Translations under genes and position numbers: made by a program
Notes under the pieces: generated by a model
The model's input: the letters and a program-made list of their open reading frames with translations, nothing else
What the model was told of the DNA's origin: nothing
Database searches by the model: none
Source of the DNA: an uncultured Oscillospiraceae bacterium
GTDB taxonomy: Bacteria > Bacillota > Clostridia > Oscillospirales > Oscillospiraceae
NCBI GenBank assembly: GCA_947169975.1
Contig: CAMVRT010000009.1
Location: forward strand, 27,228-91,227
Direction of reading: 5' to 3'
DNA: 64,000 nucleotides
Shown here: piece by piece, positions 55,008-63,948 of the stretch
Layout: every line of letters begins with the position of its first letter
Position numbering within the stretch: position 1 is the stretch's first letter

Positions 55008-56327
55008 ATGGATCTGATCCCCTGGATGGAGCAATGGGATATGCTGCCCCGGCCGGGCGGCACGGTGCTGTGCGCCGTGTCCGGCGGACGGGACTCCATG
55101 TGCCTGCTGCACTATCTCCACGCTCTGTCGGCGAGGCGAAACTTCCGTGTGGCTGCGGCGCATCTGAACCACGGCATGCGGCCGACGGCGCAGCGGGACG
55201 AGGCTTTGGTGCGGCAGTTCTGCGAGGAGAGAGACATCCCCTTTTATGTGGGATATGAAAAAGTATATGACCGCGCCCGGGACTGGGATCTGGGCGTGGA
55301 GGAGACAGGCCGGCGGCTGCGGTACGAATTCCTCAGCCGGACGGCAGACGAGCTCGGCGCAGAGCGGATCGCCACCGCCCATCATCAGCTGGATCAGGCG
55401 GAGACGGTGCTGCTGAATCTGCTGCGCGGCACCGGAGCCGAGGGGCTCGGCGGCATCCCGCCGGTGCGGGGACGGCTGATTCGACCGCTGCTGAACACCT
55501 CCCGGACGGAGATTGAGGCCTATGTGGCCAAAAACGGCATCGCCTTTGTGGAGGATGAGACCAATACGGATCTGAATTATTCCCGCAACCGGCTGCGGCT
55601 GGTGATCTGGCCGGAGCTGGAGCGGATCAACAGCGCTGCGGCGGAGAATGTGGCCCGCGCCGCCGCCATTGTGCGGCGGGAGAGCGCCTATCTGGATGAA
55701 CTGGCGTCATCGTATCTGCCCTCCGATGAGGCGCGGATGGCCTGCGCCGACCTGCTGGCGGCGCCGGAGGCCCTGCGGCCCCGGATTCTGCGGCTCTTGA
55801 TCGACCGGCTGAACTGCGGGAAAAAGGATTTCGGGCAGGTGCATCTGGCCGCGCTGGAGCGGCTGTGCCGCACCGGCGGCATACTGGATCTGCCCGACCG
55901 TGTCCGGGCTGTATGCCGGGGCGGCACGCTTGAGCTGCAGCGGGATGTTGACGACATCCCGGGAGAAACCGTTTTGACAAAGGATTGCCCCGTGATCTGG
56001 GGCGATTATGAGATCTGCCTGTGCGATCCCGGCCCGGATGCGCTGATTGTCCGGGGCGGCGTCGTGTCCGTCCGGCCTTGGCGCTCTGCGGACCGGCTGA
56101 CGCTGCCGGGCAGCCGTGGGCCAAGGAGCCTGAAGCGGCTTTTTGCCGATGCGGGCATCCCTCCGTTCCGGCGTGACCGGACGCCGGTGCTCTGCGTAGA
56201 CAGCGTGGCTGCGGCGGCTTACGGCCTTGGCGTCGACACGGCGTTTCAGGCGGAAGACAAAGACGTATGTATCGGGATCAAATGGAGAAAAACTGAGGGA
56301 GAGGACGGGGAAAACGATGCGCAATAA
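55008..56327 (+). CDS. tilS: tRNA(Ile)-lysidine synthase
   Basis: 439 residues. The N-terminal PP-loop SGGRDS (25-30), AAAHLNHGMRP and RIATAHHQLDQAETVLLNLLRGTGAEGL are followed by the TilS C-terminal domain. TilS changes C34 of tRNA-Ile2(CAU) to lysidine. It starts three bases after dnaB and overlaps hpt by 11 bases, the usual tilS-hpt-ftsH order of Firmicutes. Confidence 0.94.
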   Translation: MDLIPWMEQWDMLPRPGGTVLCAVSGGRDSMCLLHYLHALSARRNFRVAAAHLNHGMRPTAQRDEALVRQFCEERDIPFYVGYEKVYDRARDWDLGVEETGRRLRYEFLSRTADELGAERIATAHHQLDQAETVLLNLLRGTGAEGLGGIPPVRGRLIRPLLNTSRTEIEAYVAKNGIAFVEDETNTDLNYSRNRLRLVIWPELERINSAAAENVARAAAIVRRESAYLDELASSYLPSDEARMACADLLAAPEALRPRILRLLIDRLNCGKKDFGQVHLAALERLCRTGGILDLPDRVRAVCRGGTLELQRDVDDIPGETVLTKDCPVIWGDYEICLCDPGPDALIVRGGVVSVRPWRSADRLTLPGSRGPRSLKRLFADAGIPPFRRDRTPVLCVDSVAAAAYGLGVDTAFQAEDKDVCIGIKWRKTEGEDGENDAQ

Positions 56328-56868
56328 TATGGATCAGGATATTTTGAAGGTGCTGTATACAGAGGAGGAAATCCACCAACGCGTCGAACAGATGGGAAAA
56401 GAGCTGTTTGAGCAATTCCAGGGCAGGGATCCCCTGTTTGTAGGCGTGCTGAACGGCTGCTTCATGTTCATGGCCGACCTGGTGCGCGCCAGCGGACTGA
56501 AGAGTGAGCTGGAGTTCATCGGCCTGTCCTCCTACCGTGACGCCACCAAATCCAGCGGTGTGGTCCAGATCACCCGCGACATGCAGCGGGATATCACCGG
56601 CCGTGAGCTTATCATTGTGGAGGACATTCTGGACTCCGGCAACACCCTGGCCTTTCTGTCCAAATATCTCATGGCCAAGGGAGCCAAATCCATTACCATT
56701 GCCACGCTGCTGGACAAGCCATCCCGCCGCCAGAAGGCCATCACCGCCGACTACGTGGGCTTCGTGGTGCCCGATGAGTTCGTGGTGGGCTACGGCCTGG
56801 ACTATGCCCAGGTCTATCGCAATCTGCCTTACATCGGCGTGTTGAAGCCGTCGGTATACACCAAGTAA
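56317..56868 (+). CDS. hpt: hypoxanthine phosphoribosyltransferase
   Basis: 183 residues. The PRPP-binding IIVEDILDSGNTLAFL, the flexible-loop region SSYRDATKSSG and the C-terminal VGFVVPDEFVVGYGLDYAQ are typical. It salvages hypoxanthine and guanine. The ATG at 56317 with GAGGACGGGG upstream lies inside the end of tilS. Confidence 0.95.
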   Translation: MRNNMDQDILKVLYTEEEIHQRVEQMGKELFEQFQGRDPLFVGVLNGCFMFMADLVRASGLKSELEFIGLSSYRDATKSSGVVQITRDMQRDITGRELIIVEDILDSGNTLAFLSKYLMAKGAKSITIATLLDKPSRRQKAITADYVGFVVPDEFVVGYGLDYAQVYRNLPYIGVLKPSVYTK

Positions 56869-56903
56869 TTCCAGCGTATCATTTGCAGGGAAAGAGGAAC
56901 ACC

Positions 56904-57764
56904 ATGGGACTGAACAAGAACAAATACCAGGGCAAACGGCTGGCTGCCGTGCCCGGTAAGCGGTTGGAAACCGCCGAGATTGCTGCGGAGAAGCAGGCTG
57001 CGCCGGAGATTGTACCGGAGGAGCCTGTGACAAACAATGTGCCCGAGGCACCTGTAGAGGAAAGATTGCCGGAGAACGAACCCCCTGCACCGGAGCAGTC
57101 CTCTCCTGCACCGGAGCAGTCTGCTACTGCACCGGAGCAGTCTGCTACTGCACCGGAGACCGGGAAAAAAGAGAAGAGAGCAAAGAAAGAAGAGGAAAAC
57201 AAGGGCTTCTGGGCCAACTACGGTTATCTGCTTATCACTGCGGTGGTGGTGATTCTGGTGTTCCGCGTGCTGCTGCAGCTGGCCTTTGTGCCCTCCGGCT
57301 CCATGGAGACCACCATCCCCACCAACTCCCTGCTGGTTTCGTGGCAGATCCCCTATCTGGTGTCGGATCCCCAGCCCCAGCGGGGCGATGTGGTCACCTT
57401 CTGGAGCGATGAGTTTGGCAAGCTGCTGGTCAAGCGGGTCATTGGACTGCCCGGTGACGAGATCACCTTCTCCGGTGGATACGTGTATGTCAACGGCCAA
57501 CTTCTGGAGGAGGACTATCTGCCCAGGCAGGGTATCTCTGTGTTGAAAACAGACACGGTTTATCGGGTGCCGGAGGGCTGCTTGTTCATGCTGGGAGATA
57601 ACCGCACCGGCTCTACGGACAGTCGGTTCTGGACAAATCCCTATGTAAAGATCTCCGATGTGCGAGCCAGGGTGCTGGTGTGCATCCCTGTTTCCTACCA
57701 CTCCATTGGGAAAGGGAAGGGAATCCCCCTGCCGATCATCCGTGACATCCACCTGATCGGCTGA
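56904..57764 (+). CDS. lepB: signal peptidase I with long acidic N-terminal tail
   Basis: 286 residues. A cytoplasmic Pro/Glu-rich tail (1-105) contains three to four APEQS repeats, followed by one membrane helix (about 107-127). The S26 catalytic Ser133 is in PSGSM and Lys177 in [12 protein letters not shown], with the later [11 protein letters not shown]. It cleaves signal peptides outside the membrane. The tail is much longer than in typical SipS-like enzymes. AAAGAGGAAC lies upstream. Confidence 0.92.
   Translation: MGLNKNKYQGKRLAAVPGKRLETAEIAAEKQAAPEIVPEEPVTNNVPEAPVEERLPENEPPAPEQSSPAPEQSATAPEQSATAPETGKKEKRAKKEEENKGFWANYGYLLITAVVVILVFRVLLQLAFVPSGSMETTIPTNSLLVSWQIPYLVSDPQPQRGDVVTFWSDEFGKLLVKRVIGLPGDEITFSGGYVYVNGQLLEEDYLPRQGISVLKTDTVYRVPEGCLFMLGDNRTGSTDSRFWTNPYVKISDVRARVLVCIPVSYHSIGKGKGIPLPIIRDIHLIG
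57086..57161 (+). repeat. 24-bp tandem repeat in lepB
   Basis: About three units of CACCGGAGCAGTCTGCTACTG encode repeated (T/P)APEQS(A/S). Two units are identical. Confidence 0.8.
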
Positions 57765-57784
57765 AAAGAAGAGGAGGTTATCCA

Positions 57785-59599
57785 TTGAAGCAGCGAAAAC
57801 GCATCGGCGCAGGCGGCATTTTGCTGATCCTGCTGGCGGCGGGACTGATCATTTTTCTGGTCTCCACCCTCCGGGAGGACAACTCTGTCAGCTACGCCAA
57901 GCTCCGCCAGCTCTTTGTAGAGGAGCGTGTCACGGAGTTCAAGGTGTCCGACACCAAGCTGACGGCAAAGCTGAAGGACGGCAGCACCGTCACCTGCGAC
58001 CTGTACGACTTCGCCACGTTCTACGAGGAGATGAACGCTCTGGTGGTGCAGCAGAAGGCTGACGGCATCATCACTGATTACGATTACCACGCCAACCACT
58101 CCCCCAATCTGCTGCAGCTTCTGCTGCCCTATGTGCTGGGGATTCTGGGCTTTGTGCTGCTGCTGGCCTTCATCCGCAGTATGAGCGCCGGGCCTGCCAA
58201 CGACAAGATGGCCCATTTCGGCGACGCCCGGGTTCACAGTGTGCCGGCCGGCGACAAGCGCGTCACCTTTGAGGACGTGGCCGGTGCGGACGAGGAGAAG
58301 GAGGAGCTTCAGGAGATCGTCTCCTTTCTCCACGAGCCCCAAAAGTTCTGGGATCTGGGCGCGCACATCCCCAAGGGCGTGCTGCTGGTAGGCCCTCCGG
58401 GTACCGGCAAGACGCTGCTGGCCAAGGCTGTGGCCGGCGAGGCCGGCGTGCCGTTCCTGTCCATCTCCGGCTCCGATTTCATGGAGATGTATGTGGGCGT
58501 GGGCGCCAGCCGTGTGCGCAGCCTTTTTGAGCAGGCCAAGAAGCAGGCTCCGGCCATTGTCTTCATCGATGAGATCGACGCCGTTGGACGCCAGCGCGGC
58601 AGCGGTCTGGGCGGCGGCCATGATGAACGCGAGCAGACCCTCAACCAGCTTCTGGTGGAGATGGACGGCTTTACCAACAACGACGGCGTGGTGGTCATGG
58701 CGGCCACCAACCGGGTGGATATTCTGGATCCCGCCCTGCTGCGCCCCGGTCGCTTCGACCGGCAGGTGTATGTGGGCATGCCTGATATCAAAGGCCGTGA
58801 GGAGATTTTGAAGATCCACGCGCGCAACAAGCCTCTGGCCGAGGACGTGGATCTGAGCCGCGTTGCCAAAGGCACGGCGGGGTTCACCGGCGCCGATCTG
58901 GAGAACCTGCTGAACGAGGCTGCCCTGCTGACCGGCCGACGCGGCGAGGAATTCATCCGCATGGAAGCGATCGACGAGTCGATCCTCAAGGTCATCGCCG
59001 GGCCGGAGAAGCACAGCCGCGTCATCCCGGAGCGGGAGCGGAGGCTGACGGCTTACCACGAGGCGGGTCACGCCGTGGTAATGCATGCTCTGCCTGAGCA
59101 CGATCCGGTGCATCAGATCACCATTGTGCCCCGGGGACAGGCCGGCGGCATGACCATATCCCTGCCGGATGAGGACCGCTCTTATTTGAGCCGTGAGTAC
59201 ATGATGGAGCAGATCGTATCCCTGCTGGGCGGCCGTGCTGCCGAGCAGATGATGCTGGGGGATATCTCCACCGGCGCGTCCAACGATATCCAGCGTGCCA
59301 CCGCCATGGCCCGCAAAATGGTCAGTGCCTACGGCATGTCCGACCGGCTGGGCACGGTGGCCTTCGACAGCGGCCACGACGAGGTGTTCATCGGCAAGTC
59401 CATGACCCATACCCGACCCTATTCGGAGAAAACCGCCGCGGAAATCGACGAGGAGATCCGCCGCATGATCGACGAGGCCTACGGCCGCTGCCGCGCTATT
59501 CTGGAGCAGTACCGGCCGCAGCTGCAGCAGGTGGCGGACTACCTGCTGCAGAACGAGACCATGACGGCAGAGGAGTTTGAAAGGGTCTTCGAGGCGTAA
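57785..59599 (+). CDS. ftsH: ATP-dependent zinc metalloprotease FtsH
   Basis: 604 residues. Two N-terminal membrane helices (about 9-27 and 113-133) flank the periplasmic-side domain. The AAA domain has Walker A GPPGTGKT (203-210), [15 protein letters not shown] and the SRH region [21 protein letters not shown]. The zinc site is HEAGH (425-429). It degrades membrane and regulatory proteins. The TTG start with AGAGGAGGTT upstream is well supported. It is the last gene of the gdpP-ftsH run. Confidence 0.97.
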   Translation: MKQRKRIGAGGILLILLAAGLIIFLVSTLREDNSVSYAKLRQLFVEERVTEFKVSDTKLTAKLKDGSTVTCDLYDFATFYEEMNALVVQQKADGIITDYDYHANHSPNLLQLLLPYVLGILGFVLLLAFIRSMSAGPANDKMAHFGDARVHSVPAGDKRVTFEDVAGADEEKEELQEIVSFLHEPQKFWDLGAHIPKGVLLVGPPGTGKTLLAKAVAGEAGVPFLSISGSDFMEMYVGVGASRVRSLFEQAKKQAPAIVFIDEIDAVGRQRGSGLGGGHDEREQTLNQLLVEMDGFTNNDGVVVMAATNRVDILDPALLRPGRFDRQVYVGMPDIKGREEILKIHARNKPLAEDVDLSRVAKGTAGFTGADLENLLNEAALLTGRRGEEFIRMEAIDESILKVIAGPEKHSRVIPERERRLTAYHEAGHAVVMHALPEHDPVHQITIVPRGQAGGMTISLPDEDRSYLSREYMMEQIVSLLGGRAAEQMMLGDISTGASNDIQRATAMARKMVSAYGMSDRLGTVAFDSGHDEVFIGKSMTHTRPYSEKTAAEIDEEIRRMIDEAYGRCRAILEQYRPQLQQVADYLLQNETMTAEEFERVFEA

Positions 59600-59613
59600 G
59601 TGAAAAGAACATA

Positions 59614-59647
59614 ACAGAGCGCTCCCCCGGCGGGGGAGCGCTCTGCT
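59614..59647 (+). terminator. terminator hairpin after ftsH, first copy
   Basis: A 34-base palindromic sequence (ACAGAGCGCTCCCCC and complement). The same 34 bases recur at 59853-59886. This copy lacks a T-tract on the plus strand. Confidence 0.7.
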
Positions 59648-59852
59648 GAGACTGTCAAAAAACGGCAATGCCGTTTTTTGACAAAAGGCTTGCAGCCTAC
59701 TGCGCGCACTCATTGTCCGCCAATGGCGGACAATTCGCACACTTCGTAGTCTGAGAGGTGTATTTTGCCACGTACACGCCGCGGCAAAATACGATTAAAT
59801 GTCTTCGCGCCGTGCGCGGCGCGAACTCTGCGAGGCTTTTTTGACAAGTTGA
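59648..59852 (+). repeat. multi-hairpin intergenic element, copy B
   Basis: 205 bases between two identical terminator copies. In order: a TGTCAAAAAACGGCA palindrome (59653-59683), ATTGTCCGCC/GGCGGACAAT (about 59712-59734), TATTTTGCC/GGCAAAATA (59761-59769 and 59783-59791) around the loop ACGTACACGCCGC, and TTCGCGCC/GGCGCGAA (59804-59825). The order, the loop and flanking words (GCACTC, CGCACACTT, GAGAGGT) match copy A at 49110-49300. Confidence 0.75.
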
Positions 59853-59886
59853 ACAGAGCGCTCCCCCGGCGGGGGAGCGCTCTGCT
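59853..59886. terminator. terminator hairpin, second copy
   Basis: Identical to 59614-59647 and followed by TTTTG on the plus strand. It also faces the convergent lipoprotein gene. Confidence 0.8.
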
Positions 59887-59898
59887 TTTGCGTGTCAT

Positions 59899-60588
59899 TC
59901 AGTTGCTGGCGGGATAGAGAAGGACGAGCTTATCGATCGTCTGCAGATCATCTTCGCTCATCTGCCAGGAGCCGTCTTCCTGTTTGGTAACGCGGACGTT
60001 GACGGTTTGTGCATCCCGGTAGGTGATGTGGGTCAGTCGGCCGCGCACCATGGCGATGACGGCCTCGGCCCAATCCTCCTCGAAGGCGGACAGCTCATCA
60101 CCCTCCAGATCCTCCCGACTGACGCCGTCATATTTCCGGTAGAAGCTTGCCAGAGCACTGTCGTGATTGTCGATAGCCGACTGCATGATGTCCAGAGGCT
60201 GGACAATCACCTCCACGGTGTAGGTGGTGTCATCCACCCTCACGGCCTTGCCCACGGAATAGCTGGTGCTGGCATAGACCTCCCGATAGAGATCCTTGAT
60301 CTCCCGGGTGATGCGATCGGACGGGGCAGTAATGCTGAAATACCCACAGAAAAAGACAACCTCCTGATCCAGACCTCTTTCATAACTGGCTGTCACATCC
60401 TTCGCCGTACTGCCGGTGAGCTTCAGATAGTCACTGTTGGCTTTGCCGCGGTAGATCTCATCCAGGTTTCCCTTTACCAAGGCGGAAAACTGCTCCTCCC
60501 GCGTGAGGGGAGACGTGGCGCAGGCGGTGAGCCCCGCCAGCAGCAGGCAGATCAGCGGCAGCGCAGCGGCTCGCCGAACCGTATTCAT
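59899..60588 (-). CDS. lipoprotein of unknown function
   Basis: 229 residues. A signal peptide with lipobox LTAC is followed by a helical domain (SALVKGNLDEIYRGKANSDYLKL) and an alpha/beta region (VRVDDTTYTVEVIVQPLDI, and a WQMSEDDLQTIDKLVL terminus). The pattern resembles DUF5105-type or similar secreted lipoproteins, but no family is claimed. The ATG at 60588 is chosen because AAGGAGG is six bases upstream and directly touches the ATG at 60594. Confidence 0.75.
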   Translation of the reverse strand: MNTVRRAAALPLICLLLAGLTACATSPLTREEQFSALVKGNLDEIYRGKANSDYLKLTGSTAKDVTASYERGLDQEVVFFCGYFSITAPSDRITREIKDLYREVYASTSYSVGKAVRVDDTTYTVEVIVQPLDIMQSAIDNHDSALASFYRKYDGVSREDLEGDELSAFEEDWAEAVIAMVRGRLTHITYRDAQTVNVRVTKQEDGSWQMSEDDLQTIDKLVLLYPASN

Positions 60589-60622
60589 GTGCATCCTCCT
60601 TTTCCGCCGTGTCATGCCGCGG

Positions 60623-61450
60623 TTATCCCCGCAGAACGGCCTCCACGGCGCCCTGAAGCCATTTGCCCTGGTACAACTCGATAGAACCGTCGTCGGTCAG
60701 CTTGGCCAGCTCCGGGTCGATGGGCATCCTGGCCAGCAGGGGCACGCCGTACTTGGCAGCGGCCTCCTCGGTCTTGCCCTCGCCGAAGAGGTAAATCTTT
60801 TTTCCGCAGTCCGGGCAGAGCAGGTAGCTCATGTTTTCCACCAGACCCACCACGGGAATGTTCATCATCTGCGCCATCTTCACGGCCTTTTCCACCACCA
60901 TGCCCACCAGCTCCTGAGGACTGGCCACAATGATGACGCCGTCCACCGGCAGGGTCTGAAATACGTTCAGAGCCACATCGCCCGTTCCGGGAGGCATGTC
61001 CACGAACATATAGTCCACGTCGTCCCAGAGCACGTCGCCCCAGAACTGCTGTACGACGCCGCCGATGACAGGGCCGCGCCAGATGACAGGGTCGGTCTCG
61101 TGCTCCAGCAGCAGGTTCACACTCATCAGCTGGATGCCGGTGTTGGTTTCTACCGGCAGCAAAGCATCACCGGTAGACATGGCCTGGGTGTGGACGCCAA
61201 AGGCCTTGGGAATGGACGGACCGGTGATATCGGCGTCCAGCACGGCCACCCGGTAGCCCTCCCGCCGTACGGCCACAGCCAGCTGGCTGGTCACCATGGA
61301 TTTGCCCACGCCGCCCTTGCCGGACACCACGGCGTAGACCTTGCCCACACGGCAGCCGTCCCGCAGAGGCTTGATCTGGAAGGGACTGCCTTCCTTGCGT
61401 TCAGCGCAGCTCTCGCCGCAGCTGCTGCAGTCGTGATTGCATTCACTCAT
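60623..61450 (-). CDS. mrp: Mrp/NBP35-type P-loop ATPase, iron-sulfur carrier
   Basis: 275 residues. An N-terminal cysteine cluster (CNHDCSSCGESC) is followed by the deviant Walker A SGKGGVGKS (about 53-61), VAVLDADITGPSIPK, DYMFVDMPPGTGDV and a C-terminal CPDCGKK pair. These are hallmarks of ApbC/Nbp35 scaffolds that carry [4Fe-4S] clusters. GAAGGAGC lies before the ATG at 61450. The N-terminal cluster is the Nbp35-like form. Confidence 0.92.
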   Translation of the reverse strand: MSECNHDCSSCGESCAERKEGSPFQIKPLRDGCRVGKVYAVVSGKGGVGKSMVTSQLAVAVRREGYRVAVLDADITGPSIPKAFGVHTQAMSTGDALLPVETNTGIQLMSVNLLLEHETDPVIWRGPVIGGVVQQFWGDVLWDDVDYMFVDMPPGTGDVALNVFQTLPVDGVIIVASPQELVGMVVEKAVKMAQMMNIPVVGLVENMSYLLCPDCGKKIYLFGEGKTEEAAAKYGVPLLARMPIDPELAKLTDDGSIELYQGKWLQGAVEAVLRG

Positions 61451-61489
61451 AGGTATTGCTCCTTCTTTCCTGAATTTCATACGATATCA

Positions 61490-61518
61490 CTTATAACACG
61501 AAACAGCCGGTTTGTCCA
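61490..61518 (-). promoter_or_regulatory. candidate promoter of mrp
   Basis: On the minus strand TGGACA (61513-61518), 17 bases, TATAAG (61490-61495). Confidence 0.6.
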
Positions 61519-61521
61519 GCA

Positions 61522-63717
61522 TTACAACTCGATGAGATGCACGTTTTCCCGTCCGGCCAGATACGATGCCTCCCGCCGCTGACAGGTAAACAGCAGGATC
61601 TGCCGCTTTTCGCCCTGACGCAGCAGATAGTCCAGCGCGGCGCGGAGCCGGTCGTCGTCAAAGGTGAGCAGGGCGTCGTCCATGATCAGGGGCACGGCCC
61701 TGTCCTGAGGCAGCACCATATCGCAGATGGCCAGACGCACGGAGAGGTAGAGCTGATCGGTGGCGCCCTGGCTCAACAGCTGCACGCTGCGCCGGGCGGT
61801 GTCGCCGGTCTCCTCCGCCGCCAGGGAGAAATCCCTGCCCAGCAGTACCCGGTCGTATTTGCCCCCGGTGATTCCGGAGAAGATTTCCGCTGCCCTTGCG
61901 CCCAACGCGGGGGAAAAGCGGTTTTGCAGCGCCAGATTGGCGTTCTCCAGGGCGTCCATGGCCAGGGAGATGGCGTCGTACTCCCCCTGCAGCCGCTCCA
62001 GCTGCTCCTGCTTTTGCTGACGCCGTGTGATAAGATCATCGGGATCGCCCATGGAGCGGATCTGTCCTGCCAGGGTATCCAGCCGCGACTGTGCACCGCG
62101 CAGATTGGCGTCAAGCTGATCCAGCGCTGCGCGAAGCTGATTGCGATCCATATCGGGACGCGGGATCGGCTGGCTGAGATCGGGCGTCTCCCCTTTGGGC
62201 AGATGCTGCTTCATCACATCCCGGCGGAGCGACAGTTCCTTCCACGCCTGCTCTGTTTCAGCCACAACCGATTTGTGCCGCCGCAGCTCTGCCAGCGCCG
62301 CCACCGCCTCGTCCATGGCGGATGAGGCACGGTATGGCGCCATCTGCTCCAGAAGGGATGCTGTTCCGGTCTCCTGCTGCTTGTGAAGCACCTGATACAG
62401 GCTCTCGGCTTCGGCGGCCTGGGATGCGGCATCTGTGCTCTCCTTACGCAGCGGCAGATACTCCGCCATTTGCTGCGCCAGCATGGCCTTGACGTCCTCC
62501 CGCTGCTGCCGCAGCTCGGCCTTCAGCTTCCGTCTGCTGCGCCACAACAGGGCGAGAGCGCCGCATCCCAGCGCGAGGATGGCCGCGGTGATCCACACCG
62601 CCGAATGCATTCGGAGAACAGCGGCTGCAACGGCCGTCGCCAGAGAGCATATCGCGAGGATCAGCAGCAGAGAAAACGGCCATGCGGGAGGCGCATCCGG
62701 CACGGTGATGCTGTTAATCCGGTCGCGCAGACCCTCTTCATCCGCGGGGTACAGAGGGTGCTCCCGACAGACCCGCTGGGCCAGACTTGCCGAGCTGGCG
62801 GCGATCTCCGCGGCCTGTGCCGCCCGCTGCAGATCCTTCTCGCTTCGGGACAGTATTGCGCAGCGATTCTCCAGCTGTGCCAGGGTAGCTTCATCGGGCA
62901 GGGGACCGGCCAGACTTTTCAGGGCGGCCAGATGCGACTCCGCCCGTTCGGTCTCATCGCAGACCTGGCGATACTGATCCCAGACCTCTCTTTGCTCCAC
63001 CTGATCCCACAGGTCCTGCTGCTGCGACAGTTGCTCCCTCTGTGTGCGCAGCACCGTCAGCTGCTCTTCTGCCCGGCGGTATTGCCCGCGCAGATCCTCG
63101 AGACGCTGCAGAGAGCTATCCAGCTCGGCCGTCTCCCGCTCCAGAGCGGGGATTTGCCCGGTCTTGTTGTGCCTGCGACGGTTGAGCTGCTTTTTCAGCC
63201 GCTCACACGTCTCGGAATAGGAGGTCTCTTCCTCTCCTGTGGTAATGAGCGCAGCGATGCGCCGCTCCAGCTCTGCGTCCTGATCTACAGCCAGTGCGCT
63301 TTGCCCGATGAAGGCGCTGCGGGCAAAAACCTCGGGGGTAATGCCCAGCAGCTGCTCGCCGGCACTGCTTCCCGTGATGCCGGGCACAGCTGTGTCGGTG
63401 CCGGTGTAGGTGCAGGAGAACTCGCCCATGGGCGCTGTGGCGCGGCGCGTCTGCCGCAGCAGTGTATAGGATTCCCCGCCTGACTCTACATCCATGCGTC
63501 CGCTCATGGAAGCGCCGCTCCAGGGGGCAAACCGGTTTTTATCAGCCATTGCGCTGCGATCCCGGGTGCTGACGCCGTAGAGCATGCTGCGAATAAAGCG
63601 GCTCCAGGTGGACTTTCCCGATTCGTTTGGCGCATAGATCACGTTCAGTCCGGGCTGCAGCGTCAGCTCTGCATGGTTCAGCACGCCGTATGTGGCATTC
63701 ATATAACGGATCTGCAT
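61522..63717 (-). CDS. YhaN-like SMC-type AAA ATPase with central membrane segment
   Basis: 731 residues. The N-terminal ABC half has Walker A APNESGKST (about 29-37). Long coiled coils follow (about 170-345 and 420-590), interrupted by two hydrophobic segments (about 358-405). The C-terminal half has LSQGATDQLYLSVRLA (signature) and VPLIMDDALLTFDD (Walker B). The architecture matches YhaN/RecF-SbcC-like ATPases, which usually pair with an SbcD-type nuclease. No nuclease gene lies in the window on either side. The ATG at 63717 with GGAGG eight bases upstream is chosen. A role in DNA metabolism at the membrane is inferred. Confidence 0.82.
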   Translation of the reverse strand: MQIRYMNATYGVLNHAELTLQPGLNVIYAPNESGKSTWSRFIRSMLYGVSTRDRSAMADKNRFAPWSGASMSGRMDVESGGESYTLLRQTRRATAPMGEFSCTYTGTDTAVPGITGSSAGEQLLGITPEVFARSAFIGQSALAVDQDAELERRIAALITTGEEETSYSETCERLKKQLNRRRHNKTGQIPALERETAELDSSLQRLEDLRGQYRRAEEQLTVLRTQREQLSQQQDLWDQVEQREVWDQYRQVCDETERAESHLAALKSLAGPLPDEATLAQLENRCAILSRSEKDLQRAAQAAEIAASSASLAQRVCREHPLYPADEEGLRDRINSITVPDAPPAWPFSLLLILAICSLATAVAAAVLRMHSAVWITAAILALGCGALALLWRSRRKLKAELRQQREDVKAMLAQQMAEYLPLRKESTDAASQAAEAESLYQVLHKQQETGTASLLEQMAPYRASSAMDEAVAALAELRRHKSVVAETEQAWKELSLRRDVMKQHLPKGETPDLSQPIPRPDMDRNQLRAALDQLDANLRGAQSRLDTLAGQIRSMGDPDDLITRRQQKQEQLERLQGEYDAISLAMDALENANLALQNRFSPALGARAAEIFSGITGGKYDRVLLGRDFSLAAEETGDTARRSVQLLSQGATDQLYLSVRLAICDMVLPQDRAVPLIMDDALLTFDDDRLRAALDYLLRQGEKRQILLFTCQRREASYLAGRENVHLIEL

Positions 63718-63750
63718 AAAAGGAACCTCCGTGGGATATACATATAGAAT

Positions 63751-63779
63751 AGTATAGCATACAGCGGGCGAAATGTCAT
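63751..63779 (-). promoter_or_regulatory. sigma-A promoter of the YhaN-like gene
   Basis: On the minus strand ATGACA (63774-63779), 17 bases, TATACT (63751-63756). Confidence 0.7.
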
Positions 63780-63825
63780 CCAAAGCGTGGCAGAATATTT
63801 CTTTTCATTTTTTGAAAAAAAGGTG

Positions 63826-63854
63826 TTGACATTTGCCTCTTGGTTTGGTATTCT
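63826..63854 (+). promoter_or_regulatory. rRNA-type promoter P1
   Basis: TTGACA (63826-63831), 17 bases, TATTCT (63849-63854). Confidence 0.75.
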
Positions 63855-63919
63855 ACGAAAGCTGTCGCCGTGACACACGATGCAGCCAAAAAAATCTTTC
63901 AAAAAAGATGAAATTGGTC

Positions 63920-63948
63920 TTGACAATGTGAATGACCGGCCGTATAAT
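63920..63948 (+). promoter_or_regulatory. rRNA-type promoter P2
   Basis: TTGACA (63920-63925), 17 bases, TATAAT (63943-63948), a perfect consensus 94 bases after P1. The transcript begins with a short GC hairpin (CCGCCGCTAAGGGCGG) and reaches ACCTTGTAAATTAAACA at the window end, like the leader before 16S rRNA in Clostridia. Confidence 0.8.
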
